Shown: positions 52,038-59,603 of the stretch, one piece after another
Layout: each line of letters begins with the position of its first letter
Position numbering within the stretch: position 1 is the first letter of the stretch
NCBI RefSeq assembly: GCF_020169335.1
Contig: NZ_JAIEZN010000001.1
Location: forward strand, 823,426-887,425
DNA length: 64,000 nucleotides
Origin: Devosia aquimaris
GTDB taxonomy: Bacteria > Pseudomonadota > Alphaproteobacteria > Rhizobiales > Devosiaceae
Direction of reading: 5' to 3'
Position numbers and translations under genes: made by a program
The notes under the pieces: generated by a model
What the model was told of the DNA's origin: nothing
What the model saw: only the letters and a program-made list of their open reading frames with translations
Databases searched by the model: none

Positions 52038-53885
52038 CTAGCCGGCGCGCTGTGCCTTGAGGGCCTGCACATAGGCTTCACGGGCCGCATTGACCTGCGG
52101 GCGGTCGCTGACCTCGGGCACGGCGACATCCCACCAGTGCCCGCCGGCATCGGTGGTGATCAACGGATCGGTATCGATCACGATGACCGTGGTGCGGTCA
52201 TTGGCCTCGGTTTCCTGCAGCGCCGTTTCCAGCTCGGCGATGGAACTCACCTTGCGGGTGAGGGCGCCCATGGCGGCGGCATGCGCGGCAAAATCGATTC
52301 CCGGCAGCGTGACATGGTGCGTGTCCTTCAACAGATTGTTGAAGTTGGCGCCGCCGGTGGCCATCTGAAGCCGGTTGATGCAGCCATAGCCAGCATTGTC
52401 GAGCAGCACGATGGTGAGCTTGGCGCCCAGCATGACCGAGCTGGCGATCTCGGAGTTCATCATCATGTAGCTGCCGTCGCCGACCATGACCACGACATCG
52501 TCCTGCGGCCGCGCCAGCTTGACGCCGAGGCCACCGGCGATTTCGTAGCCCATGGTCGAGAAGCCATATTCCATGTGGTAGCTGCCCGGGCCATTGGCCT
52601 TCCACAGCTTGTGCAATTCGCCCGGCAGGCCGCCAGCGGCGCAGACCAGCACGGCGTTTTCGCGCGCGCGCTGCACGGCGCCGATCACCTGGGCGTCCGA
52701 GGGCAGCTCGGCATTGGTGGTGGCCGTGGCCTTGTCGGCGGCTTCCAGCCAGGTCTCCTTGCCGGCCTTGGCCTGGCTGGTCCAGGCGCTCTCCACCTGC
52801 CAGCCGGTCAGGGCCTGATTGAGGGCATCGAGCCCGGCCTTGGCATCGGCCACCAGGGGCAGGGCGCGGTGCTTGTGCGCGTCGAAGGGCTGGACATTGA
52901 GGCCAATGATCTTGAGGTCATCGTTCTTGAACAGCGCCCAGGAACCGGTGGTGAAATCCTGCAGGCGCGTGCCGACCGCCAGCACCACATCGGCCTCTTC
53001 GGCCAGGCTATTGGAGGCGGAGGTGCCGGTAACGCCGACCGAACCCATGTTGAGCGCATGATCATTCGGCAGGCTGGACTTGCCGGCCTGGGTCTCGAGC
53101 ACCGGCACGCCATAGCGCTCGGCAAAATTGCGCAGCGCCGTGCTGGCCTGCGAATAGAGCACGCCGCCGCCGGCGATGATCACGGGCTTTTTGGCATGCA
53201 GCAGCGCCGTTGCAGCGGCAGCGAATTCGTCGGCATCGGGCATCGGCCGGCGCACGCGCCAGACGGTCTCGGCAAAGAAACTCTCGGGATAGTCATAGGC
53301 CTCGGCCTGCACATCCTGGCAGAGGCTCAGGGTCACCGGGCCGCATTCGGCCGGATCGGTCAGGACCTGCATGGCGCGGCGCAGGGCCGGGATGATCTGC
53401 TCGGGGCGTGTAATGCGGTCAAAATAGCGGCTGACCGGCTTGAAGCAGTCGTTAGCGGTGACGCTGCCATCGCCCCAGTCTTCCACCTGCTGGAGCACCG
53501 GATCGGGCAGGCGGTTGGCAAAGACATCGCCGGGCAGCAGCAGCACGGGCAGGCGGTTCACATGGGCCAGCGCGGCGGCCGTGACCATGTTGAGCGCGCC
53601 GGGGCCGATCGAGGTGGTGCAAGCCATGAAGCGCTGGCGGAAGCTCGCCTTGGCATAGGCCACGGCCGCATTGGCCATGCCCTGCTCGTTCTGGGCGCGA
53701 TAGGTGGGCAGCGTGTCCTTGATGCCATGCAGCGCCTCGCCGATGCCGGCGACATTGCCATGCCCGAAAATGGCGAAGATGCCGCCAAAGATCGGCATGA
53801 TCTCGCCGTCGATCTCGGTCTTCTGCATGGTCAGGAACCGGGCCACGGCCTGGGCCATCGTTAGTCGAACTGTCTTGGGGCTCAT
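52038..53885 (-). CDS. iolD: 3D-(3,5/4)-trihydroxycyclohexane-1,2-dione hydrolase
   Basis: A 615-residue thiamine-diphosphate enzyme that opens the inositol ring to 5-deoxy-glucuronate. The ThDP-binding motif MVGDGSYMMMNSEIAS, ending VLLDNAGYGCINRLQ, lies near residue 460. The N-terminal catalytic glutamate region and MPIFGGIFAIFGHGNVAGIG are typical of IolD. It follows iolC by 68 nt. Confidence 0.96.
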   Translation of the reverse strand: MSPKTVRLTMAQAVARFLTMQKTEIDGEIMPIFGGIFAIFGHGNVAGIGEALHGIKDTLPTYRAQNEQGMANAAVAYAKASFRQRFMACTTSIGPGALNMVTAAALAHVNRLPVLLLPGDVFANRLPDPVLQQVEDWGDGSVTANDCFKPVSRYFDRITRPEQIIPALRRAMQVLTDPAECGPVTLSLCQDVQAEAYDYPESFFAETVWRVRRPMPDADEFAAAATALLHAKKPVIIAGGGVLYSQASTALRNFAERYGVPVLETQAGKSSLPNDHALNMGSVGVTGTSASNSLAEEADVVLAVGTRLQDFTTGSWALFKNDDLKIIGLNVQPFDAHKHRALPLVADAKAGLDALNQALTGWQVESAWTSQAKAGKETWLEAADKATATTNAELPSDAQVIGAVQRARENAVLVCAAGGLPGELHKLWKANGPGSYHMEYGFSTMGYEIAGGLGVKLARPQDDVVVMVGDGSYMMMNSEIASSVMLGAKLTIVLLDNAGYGCINRLQMATGGANFNNLLKDTHHVTLPGIDFAAHAAAMGALTRKVSSIAELETALQETEANDRTTVIVIDTDPLITTDAGGHWWDVAVPEVSDRPQVNAAREAYVQALKAQRAG

Positions 53886-53953
53886 CGCCTTGATCCTCGT
53901 CGTGGGCGCGTCGGGCGCCTTCGTGTCATTCTAGCATGCTTGTGCGCGGCGTA

Positions 53954-55855
53954 TTACGCGGCGCTTTGGCCCAGCCGTTCCCAGACCGCGACCAGCGCGC
54001 CGAAGCGCTGCGCCATGTCGTCCACCGCTGCGTCATCGCTCAAGTTGCCGGCGAGCCACTGGCGCGCCGCATCGGCGAAAATGGTGCGACCGACGGCAAA
54101 GCCACGCACGCTGCGCGAACCGCGAGCCAGGGTGAAGCCGGCTTCGAGTGCTTCATGACTGGCGTCGAGCCCGAGCAACACCACCCCACGGCACCAGGGG
54201 TCGCGCGTTTCGATCACAGTGTCGATGGCCGCCCAGGCGGCCGCGCTGGTCTGCGGTTCGAGCTTCCACCAGTCCGGCTTGAGACCGGCGTCATAGATTT
54301 CGGTCATGGCGCGGGCGATGGTGTCCTCGCCCAGCACGCCATGCTTGCCGGCGATGATCTCGATCAGCAGGTCGCGGCCTATTCTGCGGGCAGCCTCATA
54401 GGCGGTGCGCAGCGTCTCGATCTGCTGCTGCTTGAGCGCGGCATCGTCGTCGGGGTGGTAGAAGCACAGCACCTTGATGCAGTGATCCACCGGCCAGTCG
54501 ACCAGGCGCGAGCCGAGGTCCTGGCTGAACTCGAACTTGAGTGGGCGCGAGCCGGGCAACTCGATCGGCTTGCCGATCCAGAAATCGGGCAGGGAGCCTG
54601 CAGCGAACAGCGCGTCGCGGCCATATTTGTCATCAAGCAGCATGCCAAAGCCGGGGCGGCCATCGGCAATGCGCAGGGCGGCCTGCACCGCCAGCGCCTT
54701 GAACGCCGGAATGCGAGCCAGCACCTTGGCATCGCCGCCAGCCATGTCTTCGAGCTGGCTGCGGTGATCGATCGCCAGCGCCATCAGGCTGGGGATCTGG
54801 CGGCGGCGATTGGTGGCCCAGTGCAGATGGTTGAGTTCGGCATCCTTGCGCAGGGCCCGCTCGCTGCTGCCCTTGCTGAGGAAATGGCTGAGCTCGGTCC
54901 AGCTTGGATATTCGGGCGAGCAGAGCAGGCGCGAGACGGCGAAGGCGCCGCAGGCATTGGCCCAGGTGGCGCTGGTGGCGTGGGATTCGCCGCGCAGCCA
55001 GCCACGCAGCCAGCCGCTCATGAAGGCATCGCCCGCGCCCAGCACGTTGAACACCTCGATGGGGAAGCCCTTGCCGACAATGCCCTTTTCGAGATCATCG
55101 GGAATGGCGCCGTCATAGACGATGCAGCCCATGGGACCGCGCTTGAGCACGATGGTGGCGTTGGAAAGCGAGCGGATGGTCTTGAGCGCCGCCAGCAGAT
55201 CGGCCTCGCCGGAGGCGATCAGCACCTCTTCCTCGGTGCCCACGATCAGGTCGCAGTCGGGCAGGATGGACTTGTACTTCTGCGAGACGACGTCGGAAGC
55301 GACATAGCGCGAGAAGCCGGCTTCATGGCCCGCCAGACCCCAGAGATTGGGGCGATAGTCGATGTCAAAGGCCACCTTGGCGCCATTGACCTTGGCAATG
55401 CGGATGGCCTTCTTCTGCGCCGCTTCGCTATTGGCGCGCGAGAAATGCGTGCCGGTGACGACGATGGACTTGGCCGAGGCAATCAGGGCCTCGTCGATGT
55501 CGTCTTCGCACAGGGCCATATCGGCGCAGTCGCTGCGATAAAAGATCATCGGCGAGACGCCCTCGGCCTCGACCGAGAGCAGCACCAGCGCCGTCAGGCG
55601 CTCGGGATCGGTGGTGATGCCGGCCGTCTCGACGCCTTCGCGGGCCAATTGCTCGGTGATGAAGCGGCCCATCTGCTCATTGCCCACGCGGGTTATCAGC
55701 GCGGACTTCAGCCCCAGCCGCGCCGTGCCCACAGCGATATTGGCCGGGCAACCGCCCACCGACTTGGCGAAGCTGCCGATGTCTTCCAACCTTGTGCCGA
55801 TCTGCTGGCCATAGAGGTCGACCGAGGCGCGGCCGATCGTGATCACGTCGAGCAT
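53954..55855 (-). CDS. iolC: Bifunctional 5-dehydro-2-deoxygluconokinase / DUF2090 aldolase-like protein
   Basis: A 633-residue fusion. Residues 1 to about 320 are a PfkB-family kinase (GRASVDLYG, GGCPANIAVG, and the anion-hole GAGDAFMSGWLRG) that phosphorylates 2-deoxy-5-keto-gluconate. The remainder is a DUF2090 TIM-barrel domain (LMALAIDHRSQLEDM, FWIGKPIELPGSRPL) thought to act as the phosphogluconate aldolase, replacing a separate IolJ. The ATG at 55853-55855 follows AAGGA; the frame extends upstream to 55903. Confidence 0.95.
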   Translation of the reverse strand: MLDVITIGRASVDLYGQQIGTRLEDIGSFAKSVGGCPANIAVGTARLGLKSALITRVGNEQMGRFITEQLAREGVETAGITTDPERLTALVLLSVEAEGVSPMIFYRSDCADMALCEDDIDEALIASAKSIVVTGTHFSRANSEAAQKKAIRIAKVNGAKVAFDIDYRPNLWGLAGHEAGFSRYVASDVVSQKYKSILPDCDLIVGTEEEVLIASGEADLLAALKTIRSLSNATIVLKRGPMGCIVYDGAIPDDLEKGIVGKGFPIEVFNVLGAGDAFMSGWLRGWLRGESHATSATWANACGAFAVSRLLCSPEYPSWTELSHFLSKGSSERALRKDAELNHLHWATNRRRQIPSLMALAIDHRSQLEDMAGGDAKVLARIPAFKALAVQAALRIADGRPGFGMLLDDKYGRDALFAAGSLPDFWIGKPIELPGSRPLKFEFSQDLGSRLVDWPVDHCIKVLCFYHPDDDAALKQQQIETLRTAYEAARRIGRDLLIEIIAGKHGVLGEDTIARAMTEIYDAGLKPDWWKLEPQTSAAAWAAIDTVIETRDPWCRGVVLLGLDASHEALEAGFTLARGSRSVRGFAVGRTIFADAARQWLAGNLSDDAAVDDMAQRFGALVAVWERLGQSAA

Positions 55856-55950
55856 GTGTATTCCTTTTTCGGGGCGGGCAGGCGCTGGCGCCGTCCTCCC
55901 CAAATGGCCGTTGGCCGATGTTGAATTGTCCAGCAGGCTGGTTGGCCGGC

Positions 55951-55996
55951 ATGAAACATCGGTTTCGAATATCCGTCAATATGGAATGTACATTCC
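55951..55996 (-). promoter_or_regulatory. IolR-type operator and promoter of iolCDE
   Basis: The perfect palindrome GGAATGTACATTCC spans 55983-55996, again GGAA-N6-TTCC. On the minus strand, three bases later, TTGACG (55974-55979) is the -35, and TTTCAT (55951-55956) is a -10 at 17-bp spacing. The order palindrome, three bases, TTGAC is the same as at iolG. Confidence 0.85.
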
Positions 55997-56008
55997 AAAC
56001 GCGAAACG

Positions 56009-56851
56009 TCAGCCGCGGCGCCGCTTCTCCGCTATGCTGACCGTCAACGCCATGGCAAAGGCCATACTCGCCGACAGGGAACGGAAGCCGGCATGATCGG
56101 CCTCCACCACCTCGAACCACTCACGCGAGCACTCGCTGAGCGGGGAGAACGCCGAATCGGTAAGCGACACGACCGGTATGCCGCGTCCCGCCATGGAGCG
56201 GGCCTGGGCGGCGCTTTCCGAGGCATAGGGCGAGAAGCTGATGGCAAAGGCAGCATCGCGCGGCGTGGCCATGGCTAGCAGGTCATCGTCGATGCCTGCC
56301 GAGGTGCCCACCAGTTGCGAGCGAACCTTCAGCTTGCCGAACGCATAGGCCATGTAGCTGGTGATGGGATAGGAGCGCCGCTTGGCGATGAGATAGATGG
56401 TTTCTGCCTCGGCCAGTATGGTCACCGCGCGCTCAAAGGCTGCGGGGTCCACCGCGGCAGCGACGGCATCGATGGAGCGGTGGGCAGCGGCCACGAAGCC
56501 GTTGAAGATCGTCGTGCTCTCGGCCAGGGCAGGGCCGTTCTGCTCCAGTGTGCGCAGCCGCTCCTCATAGGAAGACGTGCGCTCCCGCAATCGGGCCCGA
56601 AACAGCAGCTGCAGCCCGGAAAAGCCATCGAAGCCGAAATGCTGGGCGAAGCGCACCAGCGTCGAGGGCTGCACATTGGCAGAGGCGGCAATGCTGGCCG
56701 CAGTGCCAAAGGCAATCTCGTCGGGATGGTCGAGCGCATAGGCGGCGACCTGCGTCAGCCGTTTTGGCAATTCGCTCCGCCGTTCGAGGATGGCCAGGCG
56801 CAGGGAATCAAAGTCCTGCGGCGGTTCGGCTTTTTCGGCGGCATCGGTCAT
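56009..56851 (-). CDS. iolR: RpiR family regulator of inositol catabolism (IolR)
   Basis: A 280-residue repressor. The N-terminal RpiR helix-turn-helix domain reads FGTAASIAASANVQPSTLVRFAQHFG near residues 45-75. A C-terminal SIS domain, from about residue 120, binds a phosphosugar-like effector (FSPYASESAAQARSMAGRGIP). Its position between iolC and a divergent Gfo/Idh gene, and the two operators nearby, support the IolR role. The start is uncertain; ATG 56849-56851 gives the usual length, and a longer frame opens at 56908. Confidence 0.9.
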   Translation of the reverse strand: MTDAAEKAEPPQDFDSLRLAILERRSELPKRLTQVAAYALDHPDEIAFGTAASIAASANVQPSTLVRFAQHFGFDGFSGLQLLFRARLRERTSSYEERLRTLEQNGPALAESTTIFNGFVAAAHRSIDAVAAAVDPAAFERAVTILAEAETIYLIAKRRSYPITSYMAYAFGKLKVRSQLVGTSAGIDDDLLAMATPRDAAFAISFSPYASESAAQARSMAGRGIPVVSLTDSAFSPLSECSREWFEVVEADHAGFRSLSASMAFAMALTVSIAEKRRRG

Positions 56852-56926
56852 TGCATGGCTCGCTGCTGGCGCGGTGTCGGCCCCATAATCCCCAATAGTG
56901 CCAGCCAATCAAGTGCCAACACAAAG

Positions 56927-56961
56927 CCAATTCCGGGATTGGAACAAATGGACTAATTTGT
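56927..56961. promoter_or_regulatory. Palindromes in the iolR / Gfo-Idh divergent region
   Basis: CCAATTCCGGGATTGG (56927-56942, near-perfect) is followed directly by ACAAAT-GGACTA-ATTTGT (56944-56961, perfect 6-bp arms). They lie upstream of both genes. The first contains TTCC-N6-GGAA, an inverted form of the IolR half-site order. Either may bind IolR or another regulator; this is inference. Confidence 0.5.
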
Positions 56962-56982
56962 CCCCCAGCATGGGAGGATGCG

Positions 56983-58098
56983 ATGACAGCAACAATCGGC
57001 GTGGGCCTGATCGGCACCGGCTATATGGGCAAGTGCCACGCGCTGGCCTGGAATGGCGTCAAGGCCGTGTTCGGCGACGGCCCGCGACCGCGCCTGGTAC
57101 ACCTGGCTGAGAACCACGCCGACTTTGCTCGCCGGCGCGCCGACGAGTTCGGCTTTGAGCGCGCCACGGGCGACTGGCGCGCGCTGATCGCTGATCCGGA
57201 GGTCGAGGTGGTCTCGGTGACCACGCCCAATGCCTTCCACGCCGAAATGGCCATTGCGGCTCTCCAGGCTGGCAAGCATGTGTGGTGCGAAAAGCCCATG
57301 GCGGTGACCCTTGGCGATGCCCAAGCCATGTATGCGGCCGCCCGCGCCAGCGGACGCACGGCCATACTGGGCTACAACTACATTCAGAACCCGCTGATAC
57401 GGCAGATCGGGGAAATCCTCGATGCCGGCACCATCGGCACCGTCAACCACGTCCGTCTGGAGATGGACGAGGACTTCATGGCTGACCCCGAAGCGCTGTT
57501 CTACTGGAAAAGCGAGGCCAGCTCCGGCTATGGCGCGCTCGACGATTTCGGCGTGCATCCGCTGAGCCTTCTGCTGCAGCTCTTCGGTCCGGTAAGCCGG
57601 GTTTTTGCCAATCTTTCAAAGCCCTACGCTGCTCGTCCGACTCAGGATGGTAACCGTCGGACGGTCGAGACCTTCGACATCGCCAGCGTCCTGTTTGAAA
57701 TCGGCGAGGGGATCAGTGGGGTGATGGCGCTCAATCGCTCGGCCTGGGGCCGCAAGGGGCGCATCGCGCTGCAGATCTTCGGCAGCAAGGGCACGATCGC
57801 CTATGATCAGGAGCGCATGAACGAGCTGCAGCTCTATCTGGCCGATGGCGACCCTGGGACACAGGGTTTTCGCACCATTCTGGCCGGACCGCAGCATGCG
57901 CCCTATGACCGCTTCATACCCGCACCCGGCCATGGGCTGGGCTTCAATGATCTCAAGTTGATCGAATGCCACGAGCTCTTGCGGGCTATTGCGGGCGAGC
58001 CGGCCCGCGTGATCGATTTTGCCGCCGGCCTCAACATCGAGCGGGCGGTACATGCCATGGCCAGGAGCCATCAGGATCAGGCTTGGGTCAGTCTCTAG
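56983..58098 (+). CDS. Gfo/Idh/MocA family oxidoreductase
   Basis: A 371-residue NAD(P)-dependent dehydrogenase. The Rossmann motif GLIGTGYMGKCHALAW is at the start, the Lys motif WCEKPMAV near residue 103, and a catalytic-region ALDDFGVHPLSLLL near residue 186. The closest likely role, from context, is oxidation of an inositol isomer (IolX/IolW-like), but the substrate is not established. ATG 56983 follows GGAGGA. It is divergent from iolR. Confidence 0.9.
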   Translation: MTATIGVGLIGTGYMGKCHALAWNGVKAVFGDGPRPRLVHLAENHADFARRRADEFGFERATGDWRALIADPEVEVVSVTTPNAFHAEMAIAALQAGKHVWCEKPMAVTLGDAQAMYAAARASGRTAILGYNYIQNPLIRQIGEILDAGTIGTVNHVRLEMDEDFMADPEALFYWKSEASSGYGALDDFGVHPLSLLLQLFGPVSRVFANLSKPYAARPTQDGNRRTVETFDIASVLFEIGEGISGVMALNRSAWGRKGRIALQIFGSKGTIAYDQERMNELQLYLADGDPGTQGFRTILAGPQHAPYDRFIPAPGHGLGFNDLKLIECHELLRAIAGEPARVIDFAAGLNIERAVHAMARSHQDQAWVSL

Positions 58099-58105
58099 CA
58101 GTGGG

Positions 58106-58140
58106 AACGCCGACCCCGGCCATGGGCAGGGCCGGCGTTT
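58106..58140. terminator. Terminator between the Gfo/Idh gene and ribN
   Basis: AACGCCGACCC (58106-58116) pairs with GGGCCGGCGTT ending at 58139 with one mismatch. It sits between convergent genes and is followed by TTGCG on the plus strand. Confidence 0.7.
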
Positions 58141-58143
58141 GCG

Positions 58144-59121
58144 TCAGGCCAGGCTCGGCTGGCGGCTGTTGTGGCCTTCGACCCAGAGGATGAAGCTGGA
58201 CGCGGCCAGGATCATCAACGCGCCGGGCCAGAACCAGACCGAGGGCACCTGGCCCAGGATCATCCAGCCCAAGAGGCCACTCAGCGGCACCTTGAGATCG
58301 CCGAAAGGCTGCAGATAGGTGGCGTCGGCGACCTTATAGGCAAAGCTCAGCAGATATTGTGCCGCGCCGGTGAGCGCGCCCAGCAGGAGCAGCAGCCAGA
58401 GCGCATCGCCCGAGGGCAGGGCGAAGGGGAAGCCATTGGCGAGGCCAGCTGGCAGCACGGTCGGTGCCAGCCAGCTCAGCGCATTCACCGCCAGCAGGAT
58501 CAGCAGGTGATTGGGCGTCACCAGCACCAGCAGCGAGATGGTCAGCGTCTCAGGCGATTCCGTGCGGGAGAGGTATTTGGTCAGCACGTCGGTGGTGGCC
58601 CAGAGCGCGGCGGCCAGGATCGGGATCAGTGTCGACCAGGTGAGACCCTCTTCGCCCACCCCGGAGATCAGGATGGCGCCGAAGAAACCGACCAGGGACG
58701 CCAGGATGCGGGCGCTGGAGGCGCGCTCACCCAGGAAGAGCGTCGAGGCCAGCACGATGAAGAGCGGGCCGGTGGCCAGCAGCGTCACCATCTGCCAGAT
58801 CGGCACGCCGGTGGCGAAGCCATACACGAACACATGCACACCCAGCGCCGAGACGAAGGCGCGGATTTCATGCAGCAGCGGCCGCGTGGTGCGCAACTTG
58901 TCGATACCGATGCGGAAGATCAGGGGCAGGGCCAGGATCGAGGCAATCAGATATTGCCAGAAGGCCATGCCGGTCGAGCTCATGCCATAGCCGCCATATT
59001 CGACGGGGGTGGGCAGGGCCGATTGCAGCAGGTTGGAGCCGGCGAAGGCCAGGCTCGCGATGACCATGAACAGGGCGCCCGTTGCGGCGCCGTTGGTCGA
59101 TGGGGAGGAAACGTGGTTCAT
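58144..59121 (-). CDS. ribN: Riboflavin transporter RibN (EamA/DMT family)
   Basis: A 325-residue inner-membrane transporter with about ten hydrophobic segments in two EamA halves (the repeat boundary is near residue 165). SNLLQSALPTPVEYGGYGMS and GLLGWMILGQVPSVWFWPGALMIL are examples of the membrane parts. Sequence alone gives only a drug/metabolite transporter; the FMN riboswitch immediately upstream makes it RibN, a flavin importer known from alphaproteobacteria. A short polar N-terminus precedes the first helix. Confidence 0.92.
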   Translation of the reverse strand: MNHVSSPSTNGAATGALFMVIASLAFAGSNLLQSALPTPVEYGGYGMSSTGMAFWQYLIASILALPLIFRIGIDKLRTTRPLLHEIRAFVSALGVHVFVYGFATGVPIWQMVTLLATGPLFIVLASTLFLGERASSARILASLVGFFGAILISGVGEEGLTWSTLIPILAAALWATTDVLTKYLSRTESPETLTISLLVLVTPNHLLILLAVNALSWLAPTVLPAGLANGFPFALPSGDALWLLLLLGALTGAAQYLLSFAYKVADATYLQPFGDLKVPLSGLLGWMILGQVPSVWFWPGALMILAASSFILWVEGHNSRQPSLA

Positions 59122-59127
59122 GAATAA

Positions 59128-59159
59128 TCCTTTCCGTAACCAGTTTCCTCAGGGTTACG
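59128..59159 (-). promoter_or_regulatory. Hairpin next to the ribN ribosome-binding site
   Basis: On the minus strand CGTAACC (59153-59159) pairs with GGTTACG (59135-59141), directly before the Shine-Dalgarno AAAGGA (59128-59133) and the ATG. It is a candidate expression platform for translational control by the FMN aptamer upstream. Confidence 0.5.
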
Positions 59160-59229
59160 GGAAGGCTCGCCACGGCCCGCATCTGCGCCCGCAAAGCGGT
59201 GCAGACGCCGGCGCGCCAGCGTTGGTCCC

Positions 59230-59370
59230 GTTCTCTTTCATCCGGACTATACCGTCGGCTCCGGAATCACACCGGATCTGCTGACCCCTCGGACCGAAAT
59301 CCAAAGGCGCTCGCGGGCTTGGCGTTGCCGCCTTTACCGCCGGTGGGGAATTGCACCCCGCCCTGAGAAC
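59230..59370 (-). ncRNA. FMN riboswitch (RFN element) upstream of ribN
   Basis: On the minus strand P1 is GTTCTC (59365-59370) with GAGAAC (59230-59235). Conserved parts follow in order: AGGGCGGGGTGCAATTCCCC, ACCGGCGGTAAAG, AGCCCGCGAGCG, GTCAGCAGATCCGGTG, TGATTCCGGAGCCGACGG and TATAGTCCGGATGAAAGAG. Every block of the RFN consensus is present. FMN binding should reduce expression of the ribN gene 108 nt further on. Confidence 0.97.
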
Positions 59371-59553
59371 ATTGCGGGCTTTATCGTCCCGCGACGATGA
59401 ACATAAGGCAGGCAGGCCAGGCAAACAAGCACGCACCTTGGTGTAACTGTGCGTCTTTCGGTGAACACTGCGGAAATTCTGTTCGCACCAATGCGGCGAC
59501 GCGCGGGAGAAGAGCCTGCCACGGCCCTCAGTCGACATCCTCATGCCTCCAAC

Positions 59554-59582
59554 AAAAAGAGGGCCCCACCGGGGCCCTCTTC
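59554..59582 (-). terminator. Rho-independent terminator after the Gfo/Idh-AKR gene
   Basis: GAGGGCCCC (59559-59567) and GGGGCCCTC (59571-59579) pair perfectly around ACC. On the minus strand the stem is followed by TTTTT (plus A-run 59554-59558), so it ends the minus-strand operon that finishes at 59604. Confidence 0.9.
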
Positions 59583-59603
59583 ATTTCAACACTCCATCAA
59601 CCT

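Noticed and set aside
49987-52041. Plus-strand open frame of 684 codons, and a similar one at 53936-55924
   Set aside because: Antisense to iolB-iolE and to iolC, which are well supported.
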